The notes: generated by a model from the letters alone, not told the origin. Positions 19,425-29,158 are shown, counted from the first letter of the stretch. The stretch is DNA of 64,000 nucleotides from Prorocentrum cordatum (GCA_963575745.1 CAUYUJ010002067.1:29939-93938), one strand, 5' to 3'. A program made the numbers and translations.

Positions 19425-19828
19425 AAATTTTCGAAGAACCAACAGCGCCAAAAGCACAAAATGTTCGACGCCCCGCGCGGATTTCTTGGAGCTGCGCTGG
19501 CCCCCCCCCCTTGCGCGGCGCCTCCGGTGCTGTGCCCCTGGCGCGCCTTCCGCGCGCCAGGGAGGGGGTTCTAGCCCAGATTAAGTCGGGCGTGTTCCTC
19601 TAAAGGGAGTGCAACCATAGTTGAAACAGATCAAGATTGTAAAAAAAGTTGGGCGAAATTGTCTGGGGACGATTTTTATCATTCTTGACTATCTTGTAGA
19701 TTTTTGAGGTATTTATCATTTGTCGTCCAAAATCCGCCTGTAAGGGGACATACCCGACCTAATTCTAGCCCAGATCCAAGAAATCAGCGCGGAGCGCCAA
19801 ACAGTTTATGATTATGCGTTTCTTCTAT
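19425..19828 (+). mobile_element. family B fold-back element interrupted by A7, copy B3
   Basis: Left part 19425-19580 has CGCGCGGATTTCTTGGAG and the GC-rich loop. Right part 19763-19828 has CCAAGAAATCAGCGCGGAG and TATGATTATGCGTTTCTTC. The parts pair as one fold-back element once A7 is removed, giving a clear order: B3 first, A7 later. Confidence 0.82.
19581..19762 (+). mobile_element. family A TIR element nested in B3, copy A7
   Basis: 182 bp from TTAAGTCGGGCGTGTTCC to ATACCCGACCTAA. Flanked by a perfect 12-bp direct repeat TTCTAGCCCAGA (19569-19580 and 19763-19774), longer than the 8 bp of other copies. Its GTCTGGGGACGATTTT core is intact. Confidence 0.9.
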
Positions 19829-20086
19829 CTGCTGGGAGCATTCGAAGACGATACCTTATTGGTTTTCGAGATATCAGCGCCCTTCGAAGAAAAAACGGCC
19901 AACGATGGCCTACGCTGGCACACGGCATCACGAAATGGAGCAGCCCAAAAGACAGCGCTTCTGCAAAACGCACATACGGCTCACAGCAACACCAAGCGAG
20001 AGCAGCCACCTCTACACGTGAGCGCTCTGACCCGCCCGCGCCGGCCTTCCAGGCCACGCCACTTGGCGGTCAGTGGCGCGTTCTCT
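19829..20086. other. unassigned sequence
   Basis: No gene or repeat recognised; short open frames only. Confidence 0.35.
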
Positions 20087-20215
20087 CCCCCTCTCTCTCT
20101 CTCTCTCGCTCTCTCTTTCTTCTCTGCCTCTCTCTCTCTCTTTCCTCTCTCTCTTTCCTCTCTCTCTTTCTCTCTCTCTCTCTTTCTTTCTCTCTCTCTC
20201 TCTCGCTCTCTTTCC
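20087..20215 (+). repeat. (TC)n microsatellite
   Basis: About 130 bp of CTCTCT with TTTC interruptions. Confidence 0.95.
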
Positions 20216-20254
20216 TTGGCGGAGCTTGAAAAATGGCCTCCCAGGTGGGGCCCC

Positions 20255-20440
20255 CGAGCAGATTGGATCGGAGGATCGCGCCGCACCGCCGCCGCATCGG
20301 AGATGCGGCTCGACGTGGTGCAAGATGTTCTCTGCGCTGGCGTCGCCTATGCACCGCCGATGGAGCGCCGATGCATCGCCGATGCATCGCTGCTGCCCTG
20401 GCGATTCGGCGCGCTCCTCCGACCCCATTTAGTCGGATAG
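20255..20440 (+). repeat. family M fold-back repeat, copy M2
   Basis: Left end GATCGGAGGATCGCGCCGCA, right end GGCGCGCTCCTCCGACCCC, inverted. The interior CGCCGATGCATCGCCGATGC resembles M1 at 1320-1535. Confidence 0.68.
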
Positions 20441-20505
20441 CATCTAGGAGGCTTCCAGGGACCTTCAGGGCGACAACCTTGGACAGTGAAGGTTCAACTT
20501 GCGAT

Positions 20506-20930
20506 GAGGAGGGGGAGAAATTGGAGGAGGAGGAGTAGGAATAGTAGGAGGAGAAGGAGGAGGAGGAGGAGGAGGAATAGGAGGAGGATGAGGAGGAGGA
20601 GGAGGAGGAGGAGGAGTCCCTCAGGGCACCGTCATTTAGCCGCCGACCCTGGGGGAGGAGGCCCCGCACGGCCCAGTGCGATCCCGATTTCGAGTCGATT
20701 CTTCTCTTCCTCCTCCTCCTCCTGCTCCTGCTCCTCCTCCTCCTCCTTCTCCTGCCGGCCCAGTGCGATCCCGATTTTGAGTCGATTCCTCTCTTCCTCC
20801 TCCTCCTCCTCCTGCTCCTCCTCCTCCTCCCCCTCCCCCTCCCCCTCCTCCTCCTCCTCCTCCTCCTCCTCTGCCTCCTCCTCCTCCTCCTCCGTCTCCT
20901 TCCGGCCCAGTCCGAGTCGATTTTGATATT
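20506..20930 (+). repeat. GAG array followed by a triplicated unit with CTC arrays
   Basis: GAG repeats at 20506-20615. Then come three copies of a unit starting GGCCCAGTGCGATCCCGATT (20671, 20757 and, shortened, 20906), each but the last running into its own CTC array. The pattern suggests that a short unit ending in a small CTC tract was duplicated and the tracts then grew independently. Confidence 0.8.
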
Positions 20931-21439
20931 TTGACATTCCGATGCGGCCTTATGTTCGCGTGACCGTTGCTGTACATCATGGTGCGGCCGATGCGATTCA
21001 GTTTCGACTCTGTGCCGTTGCATCTCGATCCGACGCTCGTTCCGATGCGATCTGATTTGCAGATTCGATGCTGACTCTTCCCGTCATCCTGGCAGAGGCA
21101 TTGTTTCAATCTTGCATTGCATCGAAAAACACCCAGTGGAGGTTGTTTTTAGTTTTCGGCGTCCAGAGGCCATTTGTGGCATCGTGGGCTGCCAAATCCA
21201 TCCATGCCGAACCGTTTCCGAGGAAGTTGTCTCGAGGTTTGGGGGCCTGCCAAAGGAAAGGATGACCATAGGGGAGGAGGAAGAGGAGAAGGAGTACCAG
21301 AGTGAACCCAAGATGCAAGAAGACATCGGTGTTGCAATGCACCCTCCCGCCCCAAGTCCCCTTCAGAAGTCCATACCAGCTTTCTTTTCCACTGCGGGCG
21401 CCCGCCCTTGAATGACGAGCGGCCTGTCGGTCTGCCAGT
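20931..21439. other. unassigned sequence
   Basis: Less biased composition than its surroundings, but I see no domain, RNA gene or repeat. Confidence 0.35.
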
Positions 21440-21760
21440 CTGACGAGGGCGCCTGTTGTACAGGATACTCCCTTCACTTGAAGGACGCTCAGGGTAGCCT
21501 CGTTTTGAGAAGCACATGCCCTCCATCCGCCTAGGCGTTGCAGGATGTCAAAGTTATGGACGTGTGCTCCGCGGAAGCCCACGCGACGGTCCTTCAAAGA
21601 GGCCCAGGGATGGCTTCATTTTGAGAAGATCATGCCCTCCACCCGCCTTTGACATGCAGGGTGCCAAAGTCGTGGACGTATGCTTCGCGGCAGTCTCACG
21701 CGAGAGCCCCGTTTCGAAAGAGGAGCCGCCCTCCATCTTCCGGAACGCCGGGTCGTAGAG
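21440..21760 (+). repeat. diverged tandem repeat, about 115-bp unit, 3 copies
   Basis: Units share TTTTGAGAAGATCATGCCCT and CCACCCGCCTTTGACATGCA, then AAAGTCGTGGACGTATGC. Copies start near 21470, 21580 and 21690 and differ by point changes and small indels. Confidence 0.65.
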
Positions 21761-22221
21761 ATCGAGGAAGGGTCACGTGAATATACATAGTTCGGGGGTG
21801 GACAGACCTCCTACCCTGACACGTCGAAAAAGGAATTGGCCGTTTTCGGTTCGCGAGAGGGAGTCGCGGCCGTCATTTTTGCGGGTCCAGGTCCGTCGGT
21901 TTCGGCCCCAGGCCGTTGTCACTAAGGGGAGGTCTACTAAAGGGAGGTTTGTCCACCGCCGAAGGGTTCTGCTTATGCCGCCTGTTGTTCCTCTATCACT
22001 TGCGCTGTTTTGGTAGTTTGAGGGCCTCCTGGAGGCTTCTGGTTGCCACGGCTGGGTCCGCCTCGAAGACGTGGTCCAGCTGGAATCCTGTCAGGAGGGG
22101 AAAGAGCACACAGACACAATGAACCGAATGTGCGCGAGGCCGAGGGGAGACCCCAGCACGGTGGGGGCGTTCGTCAAGGAACGTGTCCAGGAGGCTGCAG
22201 ACCCTGGAGGATTCTACGGTA
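21761..22221. other. unassigned sequence with family E and D fragments
   Basis: 22015-22090 matches part of family E (GGGCCTCCTGGAGGCTTCTG through CCGCCTCGAAGACGTGGTCC). 22093-22120 matches the start of family D (AAAGAGCACACAGACACAAT). The rest is unassigned. Confidence 0.5.
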
Positions 22222-22402
22222 GGTTCGCGTCGTGTCGACCGGCGGCGACCCCGACGCCGGCGTTCAACGTTGAACGCCGGCAGAGGCCCAAAATCGGTCG
22301 ATGTTGAACGATCGGACGTTACGGAAATGGCCGATCGTTCAAGGTTGAACGATCCTCGCGGCGTCAGGGACCAACGCCCAGGTCGACACGGCACGAACCT
22401 GT
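22222..22402 (+). repeat. family U fold-back element with two palindromes
   Basis: The ends GTTCGCGTCGTGTCGACC and GGTCGACACGGCACGAAC are inverted (16 of 18 match). Inside are a perfect 26-bp palindrome at 22256-22281 (half-site GCCGGCGTTCAAC) and a near-perfect one at 22333-22354 (GATCGTTCAA, GG, TTGAACGATC). No second copy in the window. Confidence 0.65.
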
Positions 22403-22429
22403 CGTACAGGCTTGCGCCAGATTCGCTGA

Positions 22430-23175
22430 CCCCTTGAATCAGGTCGTTGGTGGGTCTGGCCTGTGAAGAGTCCTTGGTTACTCGGTAGTGTCCTTGAGGA
22501 GTCTTCCGAGGGTAGTGGGCAAGTGTCGGCTTCGTGGTGCATGCTTCCGCAGGGAATGACGCAACGTTAACTTGTTGGGGCCGTCAGGGGGGTCCTAAGG
22601 GAACCCCCGTGGAGCCAATGCGTAGCCTGAAGGAGCTCTCCTGGGCCGTCCGCGGCGCTATCAGAGCCGTATTATCGATTTCCGTCGTGGGGCGTTTCTG
22701 GAGGCCTCGCCGCTAGTCGCGGGCCGTTGGGCCAGGCGTCTGAACGAGTGTGCGCGGAAAACAATAGGTTTCTTGAGGGAATGGGCAAATGTTAGCCTCG
22801 TGATGCAGGTTTCCGTGGGGAGTGCGGGCGTGTTCGCTCGTTGGAGCCCTCGTGGGGGTCTTGAGGGAACCACCCTGGTGCCAACGCGGAGCCCGAGAGG
22901 GAATTGCTGGGCCGTGTCTCCTCGGACGCGCCGTGGGCCGGAGGTCCGCTGTGAGGATGGGTGTGCGCGCGTTTGAACGACGGTGGTTGTGCCAGAGACG
23001 GGCCCGAACGCAAGGTGTGGGCTCGCCTTGCTGCTGCCGCGTGGACAGCCGCGCGCAGACGTGCGCGGGGAGTTGCAGAACGGTTGTGCCAGAGAGGGGC
23101 CCAGACACAAGAGTTGGGCTTGTGTTGCTGGTGCCACTGTGAGTGCCGCGCGCAAGTGTGCGCGCGGCACCAAGA
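22430..23175 (+). repeat. two nested minisatellites (about 268 bp x2 and 100 bp x2)
   Basis: GAGGGTAGTGGGCAAGTGTC near 22507 recurs as GAGGGAATGGGCAAATGTTA near 22775. GGTTGTGCCAGAGACGGGCC near 22985 recurs as GGTTGTGCCAGAGAGGGGCC near 23083. Frames open on both strands are a by-product. No gene recognised. Confidence 0.65.
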
Positions 23176-23295
23176 CGAGCGGAGGTCGCCGCATGCAGGG
23201 GCGGAAGTAAACTCCGGGCAGCAGGGTGCGACCTGGGATCGTGCGCGGAACCTTTCGGGGCCCTCTTGGACCGTCGGCGTCGCCTTGTGGGCCGT

Positions 23296-23474
23296 ATAGT
23301 GGGGGCCCATGTCAGGAAGCACCCCGCTTGCCTCCAGGGTGCCCTGGGTTTCTTGGGTTCCGATGGCTTTGCCATGGGAAACGTGACGCTCCCACGCCAA
23401 ACATCGATGGACGCCCTGGGGTCTCAGGCTTGGGTTTCTTGTGGAAGGTTTCTTGTGGACTGGCCTCCACTGTA
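23296..23474 (+). repeat. family C TIR element, copy C4
   Basis: Starts ATAGTGGGGGCCCATGTCAG and ends GTGGACTGGCCTCCACTGTA, giving inverted ends. The most complete copy of the family, with the TTTCTTGTGGAAGGTTTCTT direct repeat near its right end. Confidence 0.78.
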
Positions 23475-23796
23475 TGAGTGCCATGTTGTCGCAGGCCTAG
23501 ATGTTGACACCAACACCGATTTCGGCGGTGTGCCTCCACCGAGGGAAGAAGATCCCGATCTCGGTGATGGTGGCAATGCTCTGGCTTCCAAGGTGGCCGG
23601 AATCTTGCCACCAACGCCGAAATCTATGATCATCTTCCCCCTGTGGAGGCAGCCTCCTGTGTTGGTGCTGGTGGCCATTTCCCGGCCTCTAATGTTGGTC
23701 TGGGTGGGCCATCTTGGGCGTCTCCTGGGCCGCCCTGGCGCCATCGGGAGCCGTTCGGGTCGCCGGCACGTCTCGCCCAGAACCCCCGCCCCCCTC
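23475..23796. other. unassigned sequence
   Basis: Contains CACCAACACCGATTTCGGCG (23508-23527) and CACCAACGCCGAAATCT (23610-23626), which may be remnants of a further repeat. No gene recognised. Confidence 0.35.
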
Positions 23797-23879
23797 CCTC
23801 CTCCTCCTCCCTCCTCCTCTTCCTCTCTCCTCCTCCTCCTCCTCCTCCTCCTCCTCCTCCTCTCCTCCTCCTCCTCCTC

Positions 23880-23910
<31 letters not shown>

Positions 23911-24303
23911 GCTCCTCCTCCTCCCTGTCCTCCTCCCCCTCCTCTTCCTTCTCTCTTCCTCCTCCTCCTCCTCCTCTTCCTCCTCCTCCTCCTCCTCCCC
24001 TCCTCCTCCTCCTCCTCCCCGGCCCGCACTCATCCTCCCGTCCTTCTCCCCTCCTCCTTCTCCTCCTCCTCCTCCTCCTCCTCTTCCTCCTCCTCCTCCT
24101 CCTCCTCCTCCTTCTGCTGCCTCCCCTCCTCCTCCCCTCCTCCTCCTCCTCCTCCTGCCTCCTCCTCCTCTCTTCCTCCTCCTCCTCCTCCTCCTCCTCC
24201 TCCTCCTCCTCCTCCTCCTCCTCTCTCCCTACTCCCTCCTCCCTCCCTCCCTCCTCTTCCTCCCTCCTCCCTCCTCCCTCCTCTTCCTCCCTCCCCCCTC
24301 CTC
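23797..24303 (+). repeat. (CTC)n microsatellite, long
   Basis: About 500 bp of CTC/TCC with CTT and CCC interruptions; the frames through it are low-complexity artefacts. Confidence 0.97.
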
Positions 24304-24719
24304 CAAACCTGCCAGAGGGGCAGCAGTCTCACACGCCGTAGACCCCAAGGGGTCGGCGGACTCTTTGCCCGATGAGGGTGGCGGTGATGTCCATGTCCGA
24401 TCCACAGTTGGAATTCCAGTGGCTTCCAAACCCTGGATTTCTTATCTAAGGGCTCCTTGTCCAATGCCCCCACCGTCTTGGGAAGGATTCGCTATCACTT
24501 TGCGCAGCTACGATGGTTGCGGGGTGGTTGTAGCGTCTGGGAGCGGCCAGGAGCGTCTGGGAACGCCTGGGGCAGCTTGGGTGGCGCCTGGGTTCAAAAT
24601 CGGAGTCGGCCAAGGGTGCCCGAAACGCATCGGTGTATATGATGCATGTACGATCGACGTTTGTGTTACTTTGCCCATTGTGCCCAATGTCCCTTCGGGC
24701 CAGAAAGGGGGTGGGTAGA
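24304..24719. other. unassigned sequence
   Basis: No gene or repeat recognised. Confidence 0.35.
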
Positions 24720-25190
24720 TATTGAAGATCAGCTGGTGCACACCGAACATCGTATGTTTCCTATCACGGTGAGGGATGGATCGGATGGATGTGCGCCGAA
24801 TTAGTCTGCTGTGCACCGCGTAGCATGGTGAGGGTTGGGTCGGATTGATGTGCGCCGAACAATTTTTCTACATCGGGTGATGAATGAGTGTTTGGGTCGT
24901 ATTGACTAACCTCGACGAGTACATGTTGCAAAACATGGTGACGGTTGGGTCGGATTTATGTGCACTGCGCAGCTTCTTGTTACATTGAACTTTTCTAGGG
25001 TGGGTCGTACGTCCGTACGCCGGATGTTTACATCGGATGGGGGTCGTATGGATGTGAGCACATTTGCAGATTTGGCACAGCATTGTGAGGGTTGTGCCAG
25101 GTGGATGTGCACCGACTAGCATGATTATGCTCATCGGATGGTGCGGGTTGTGTCGTATGGATGCGCGCAGCGCTAAGGCGAATACCAATT
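24720..25190 (+). repeat. diverged minisatellite, GGTGAGGGTTGGGTCGGATT type
   Basis: Degenerate units of about 70-85 bp carrying ATGGTGAGGGTTGGGTCGGA and TGATGTGCGCCGAAC, repeated at least five times with increasing divergence to the right. Confidence 0.65.
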
Positions 25191-25659
25191 TCTATATAGT
25201 CCTTTCCATTCCTCCCCACTCCCTCCCACCATCCCCCCCCCATCCCCCCCTGGTCAGTCCTTTCCATTCCTCCCCACCCCACTCCACCCCTCCCCACGTT
25301 TCCGCATTCGTTTTTGCGCTCTTTCGATTCTACCCCACCGGACCCGCAAGCCAATATTTGCGTGTCATGACAACGATCTGGCAATCCTCCACGGCGCCAT
25401 TGAGGCCAAAGGCATCTGCTCCCCCCAATTCAGCGCGTCATCCCCAAAGCCAGTCCAAGGGAGCCCTGCAGCATCCCATAAGCGGCGCAAGCCGGCCGTA
25501 ACCTTCCTCTGATAGTGAGTCGTCCGCATCCCCGATGTTCGTGTTATCACAGCGCCGTGGGTTGCGTTAGATTCCAAGCGCGCGCAAAGCGCGCGTGGTT
25601 CTAGTATACATTTATGTGTAATAGATGTTTGGGCATGTACATGTATACACATACACTCA
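25191..25659. other. unassigned sequence with a short C-rich duplication
   Basis: CAGTCCTTTCCATTCCTCCC-like sequence occurs twice (25200 and 25255). No gene recognised in the rest. Confidence 0.4.
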
Positions 25660-26059
25660 TATAAGTGACTATATGTATGTTTCTATGTATGGATGGTTGG
25701 ATGTACTTATTGCTGTGCGTATGTATGTCTATACATGCACGCACGTATATCCATATGCACATATACATGTATATATGCATGTACGTATACATGTGCCAAT
25801 ATTTGCATACATGCATGCATGTATGCACATGTGTGGATGTATGCTTGTATGTATGGATGGTCTGGTCTGGTCTGATCTGGTATGGTATGGTATGGTACGG
25901 CACGGTGTGGTATGGAATAGTATGTATGCATGCATGCATGTGATGTCGGTATGTATGTACGCATGCCTGCATGTATGTATGTACGTACGCACGTACGTAC
26001 GTATGCATGCATGCATGTATGTGTGTATGTGTGTATGTCTGTCTGACTGCCTGCCTGCC

Positions 26060-26094
<35 letters not shown>

Positions 26095-26390
26095 GTGCGT
26101 ATGTATGTATACATGTATGTATGCATGCATGTATGTATGTATGCATGCATGTCTGTCTGTCTGCCTGCCTGCCTGCCTGTCTGTCTGTCTGTATGTATGT
26201 ATGCATACATGCCTGTATGCATGTATGTATGTATGTATGTTTGTATGCATGTATGTATATATATATATGTGTGTGTATATGTGTGATTGCATGTCTGTGT
26301 TTGTATGTATACCTGTATGTATGTAGGCAGGCAGGCAGGTAGGTAGGCAGGTAGGCAGGTAGGTATCTGTACAGCTATGTATCTGCCCCG
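25660..26390 (+). repeat. (ATGT)n / (TGTC)n / (GCAT)n microsatellite block
   Basis: About 730 bp of tetranucleotide repeats: ATGTATGC, TCTGTCTG, GCCTGCCT and finally GGCAGGTA. Long Cys/Met/Tyr/His-rich frames here are artefacts. Confidence 0.95.
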
Positions 26391-26965
26391 TGGCCGCCTG
26401 GCGGCCTCAGGTGAAGAAGGTCGTGCTCACGAGCGCCGCCTTCCGCCACAAGACCGCGGCACTCTGCGGTGATGCCAAGGCGTCGCCGCCGCCGTCTCCA
26501 CCGTCGTCGCCGTCGCCTCTGCGACCGCGTGCGAACCCACGAGCGGGGACGAGCATCAAGAAGTCGTCTGCTTTTCGTCAGAGCTCCTTGGACTTCTTCG
26601 CTGCGCGCGCTGCGTGGCGACTTCCCGCATGCGTCAAGGAGCTGCTGCGTTAGGAGTGCCTTGAGTTTCCCCCCCGAATTGCACCTCACGGGTGGACTTT
26701 CAGGGCTGGGTTTCTTGCGTGGGGTTTTAGCGGCCTCGCCTGCACCGTAACCCTGCGGGCCCAATCGCCGCTGGTTATCGGACACCCCCTGTGGCCCCTG
26801 TGGGGGCTCATCTTGGCTGCAGATCTCTTCCGACTTCGGAGCCCCCCCCAGTGCCTCAGAAATCTGACCTGCAGGTGCAGGGTTCTCATGGTGTCGCCCA
26901 GTCGCTGTCGTCGACGACGCCGTGGCCGTGGCCGTCGCTGAGTTTTGCGCCTCTCTTCCTGGCAA
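26375..26965 (-). CDS. possible exon, unknown product
   Basis: A 196-codon frame with mixed composition in its middle (GGKLKALLTQQLLDACGKSP) and Arg-rich stretches toward the C-terminus. I recognise no family. The opposite strand also has an 87-codon frame over 26390-26653 (MAAWRPQVKKVVLTSAAFRH), so the coding strand is uncertain. It sits between a tetranucleotide block and element C5, with no visible promoter or splice support. It could be an exon of a dispersed gene or chance open sequence in GC-rich DNA. Confidence 0.25.
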   Translation of the reverse strand: MPGREAQNSATATATASSTTATGRHHENPAPAGQISEALGGAPKSEEICSQDEPPQGPQGVSDNQRRLGPQGYGAGEAAKTPRKKPSPESPPVRCNSGGKLKALLTQQLLDACGKSPRSARSEEVQGALTKSRRLLDARPRSWVRTRSQRRRRRRWRRRRRRLGITAECRGLVAEGGAREHDLLHLRPPGGHGADT

Positions 26966-27029
26966 CGCGTCGACGTCCCAGGGCTCAGCTGGTCAAGGGG
27001 ACGAAGGCGGGTGCACCGGGCGCTGTGCC

Positions 27030-27118
27030 CTGTAGTGGAGGCCAGCAAAACCATCGAATTTCAAGAAAACCAGGGCACCCTGGAGGCAAGAAGGGTGTTT
27101 CTTGGCATGTATCCCCCA
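27030..27118 (-). repeat. family C element, internally deleted, copy C5
   Basis: About 90 bp reading TGTAGTGGAGGCCAGC at the left and CTTGGCATGTATCCC at the right. Keeps both family ends and the GGGCACCCTGGAGGCAAG core but lacks the 3' half seen in C3 and C4. Confidence 0.65.
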
Positions 27119-27305
27119 GTTGCCTTGAGGCAGAGCTACCGCGGCGGAGCCCCCAGCTCCCCCAAACCTCTTGGCAATAGTCTAGCCAGAGATTTTTCGT
27201 GGCGTGTGGATTTGGGAGGCAGCAGGATGAGGAGGAGGAGGAGGAGCAGGACCAGGAGGGGAAGGAGCAGAAGGCGACGGAGGAGGAGCCCCCAGGGAAG
27301 CTGTT

Positions 27306-27497
27306 GCTTCCTCCTCCTCCTCCTCCTCCTCCTCCTCCTCCTCCTCCTCCTCCCCCTCCTCTTCGTCCTCGTCCTCCTCCTCCTCCTCCCCCTTTTCCTC
27401 CTCCCCCTCCTCCTCCGCTTTTTCCTCCTCCTCTGCCTCCTCCTCCTCCTCCGCTCTTTCCTCCTCTTCCTCCTCCTCCTCCTCCTCCTCCTCCTCG
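27306..27497 (+). repeat. (CTC)n microsatellite
   Basis: About 190 bp of CTC with CTT and CGTC variants. Confidence 0.96.
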
Positions 27498-27693
27498 AGG
27501 TCCGTGGATCCCCGTGCAGAAAGAAAGAAGTCGATGGCTCTCGGGACGCGTGTTGCCCCGCTGCGTGGTTGCCCCGCCTGTGCCCCCCCCAGGGAGTGCG
27601 CCGCACCTGTCGGCCCTCACCGCACCGCCTGGGTCGCATGGAAGGGCATCGGCGGACGAGCACGCGTTGGCACCACCACACGTGCTGGGGATC
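27498..27693. other. unassigned sequence
   Basis: Lies downstream of the last recognised kinase exon on the minus strand, so it could hold a further exon, but I could not align any frame to the C-terminal lobe of a kinase. Confidence 0.3.
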
Positions 27694-27755
27694 ATCGATG
27701 ATGGGCCTGTTTTCCACCACCATCACCATAAGTTGGAGGGGGGAAGGAGGAGGAG

Positions 27756-27787
<32 letters not shown>

Positions 27788-28110
27788 GGAGGAGNNNNNN
27801 NNNNNNNNNNNNNNNNNNNNNNNNNNNNNNNNNNNNNNNNNNNNNNNNNNNNNNNNNNNNNNNNNNNNNNNNNNNNNNNNNNNNNNNNNNNNNNCGAGGA
27901 GGAGGAGGAGGAGGAGGAGGAGGAGGAGGAGGAGGAGGAGGAGAAGAAGGATGATGAGGATGATGATGATGAGGAGGAGGAGGAGGAGGAAGGGGAGGAG
28001 GAGGAGGAGGAGGAGGAGGAGGAGGAGGAGGAATAGGACCTGCCCATCCTCCCTTCTCCCCTGATTTACCTAGGGTAGTGGTGGTATTGGAAAATCGGCC
28101 CATCACCTGC
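27694..28110 (+). repeat. family Q TIR element with (GAG)n and assembly gap, copy Q2
   Basis: The ends GATGGGCCTGTTTTCCACCA and TGGAAAATCGGCCCATCACC are inverted. The interior is GAG repeat (27735-28033) broken by 100 N. Q1 at 2716-2932 has the same ends. Confidence 0.72.
27795..27894. other. assembly gap (100 N)
   Basis: Exactly 100 N inside the GAG array; the true length is unknown. Confidence 0.99.
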
Positions 28111-28111
28111 A

Positions 28112-28282
28112 CCAACACCACTGGGGGGGCCACCTCCAGCGAGGAGGTCCACGACGCCTCCCCGAGCTGGAGGCTGGGGATGTCTCGAGCGAGAGTGGGG
28201 GACCGCACCACCAGGAAGACCCCCCTTGCTCTTCGCGTCTCCTCGCCCTGGTGGAGTTGGTAGCGCCTTTCTTTGGTCCTGC
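28112..28282 (-). repeat. family F TIR element at the kinase exon 5 donor, copy F1
   Basis: Minus-strand reading starts near AAAGGCGCTACCAACTCCAC and ends TGGCCCCCCCAGTGGTGTTG. Copy F2 (34765-34935) shares CTCGAGACATCCCCAGCCT and CAGCTCGGGGAGGC. It begins about a dozen bases after the inferred 5' splice site. Confidence 0.75.
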
Positions 28283-28597
28283 CTGGCGGTGGACCAGCAT
28301 CGTCTTCAGGATCTGCTGTACGTTGCTGCACTCGGCGTACGGCAGGCCGCCCCCGAAGATCTCCGTGAGGACGCAGGCCGAGGACCACACGTCGGCCTTC
28401 TCGGTCGTGGGGCCGAGGCTGCTGTCGTAGCACTCTGGCGCCATGTACCTCGGCGAGCCCCCGGCGCAGGGCTTCGCGGCGACGCCCGCCTGGCCGCCGC
28501 GCACGCCGAGCTTCTGCGCGAGCCCGAAGTCGCACAGCAGGAGCCGCTGTCCCCCGGCATCGAGCACAAGGTTCATGGACTTGAGGTCCAGGTGGAC
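28283..28597 (-). CDS. protein kinase exon 5: catalytic loop, DFG, APE, C-lobe start
   Basis: Exon of a serine/threonine or TKL-like protein kinase that transfers ATP phosphate to a protein substrate. The acceptor is AAG before GTCCACCTG (28597). In order: VHLDLKSMNLVLD (catalytic loop; Asp, Lys and Asn present, but Leu replaces the Arg of HRD), LCDFGLAQ (Mg-binding DFG), GSPRYMAPE (activation-loop end) and KADVWSSACVLTEIFGG (helix F). It then reads PYAECSNVQQILKTMLVHRQ and ends at CAG (28283) before GCAGGACC, a likely GC donor. Phase 0 at both ends. Open sequence continues to 28103 but is element F1. The rest of the C-lobe was not found downstream, where Q2 and the assembly gap lie. Confidence 0.85.
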
Positions 28598-28850
28598 CTT
28601 AGATGCCAGAACTATCCGGGATAACTGCGGTCTGGGGTACCTGCGGTCTGGGGTAACTCCGGTTTGGGCCTCCGAGGCGAGACTCTGCAATTACCCCTGA
28701 CTGCCACCAGCCCTGATGAGTCGGGAGGGTTGGACGCCCGAGTGATCCAGGATAACCGCGGTCCGGGTAGCTCTGGTGTGGGCCCCCGAGGCGCGAATCT
28801 GTGGCCATCCCTAACCGCCCCCAGCCCTGCTGATTCGGGGCCCTCGGGAC
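28598..28850 (-). other. kinase intron 4 with internal tandem duplication
   Basis: A 253-bp intron, GTCCCG...CTAAG on the minus strand. It holds two diverged copies of a roughly 115-bp unit (AGGGCTGGGGGCGGTTAGGG and AGGGCTGGTGGCAGTCAGGG mark them), and the end of the second copy repeats ACCCCAGACCGCAG once more. Confidence 0.7.
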
Positions 28851-29000
28851 CACTGGCGGCCGCCTGCTGTGCAGGTGCGCCACGCCCTCCAGCAAGTCCA
28901 AGGACAGCTGCAGCCGCTCCCAGCGTGCCAGCCGGCGCCCCTGCACGTGGAGCGCCCGGTGCAGGTTGCCGCCGGGGGCGAGCTCCGTCACCAGGGCCAC
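28851..29000 (-). CDS. protein kinase exon 4: hinge and helix E
   Basis: Fifty codons. Reads VALVTELAPGGNLHRALH (strand beta-5, hinge, helix D) to WERLQLSLDLLEGVAHLHS (helix E) and RRPPV, directly continued by VHLDLK of exon 5. The acceptor CGCCCAG precedes GTGGCC (29000) and the donor is GTG followed by GTCCCG (28850). Phase 0 on both sides. The APGGNL hinge is typical of TKL and RAF-like kinases. The repeat-rich introns on both sides are removable without frame change. Confidence 0.85.
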
Positions 29001-29019
29001 CTGGGCGACGAGAATCAGA

Positions 29020-29158
29020 GGAGGAGAAGGTACACATACCTCTACCCTTCGCTCGTTTTCCCATTTTTGGGCCTCCTGGGCGGCCCTCGTCGCCACCGCT
29101 GGATTCGCCCCGAAATCCTGGTCAGAACGCACCCCGGGAGAGGTCCGGGGAGTAGCGC
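29020..29158 (-). repeat. family E short repeat, copy E1
   Basis: Plus strand carries AAGGTACACATACCTCTACC at one end and CCCCGGGAGAGGTCCGGGGA at the other. Copies at 30885-31022 and 61787-61925 are in the opposite orientation; a fragment is at 22015-22090. Confidence 0.7.

Noticed and set aside
27498-27693. Kinase C-terminal exon downstream of Q2 (reading LVRRCPSMRPRR)
   Set aside because: Weak resemblance to the helix H region only; neither splice sites nor a good alignment could be fixed by eye.
28103-28282. Continuation of kinase exon 5 to the stop at 28103
   Set aside because: This sequence is element F1, found again at 34765-34935 without any kinase, and the translation leaves the kinase fold after VHRQ.
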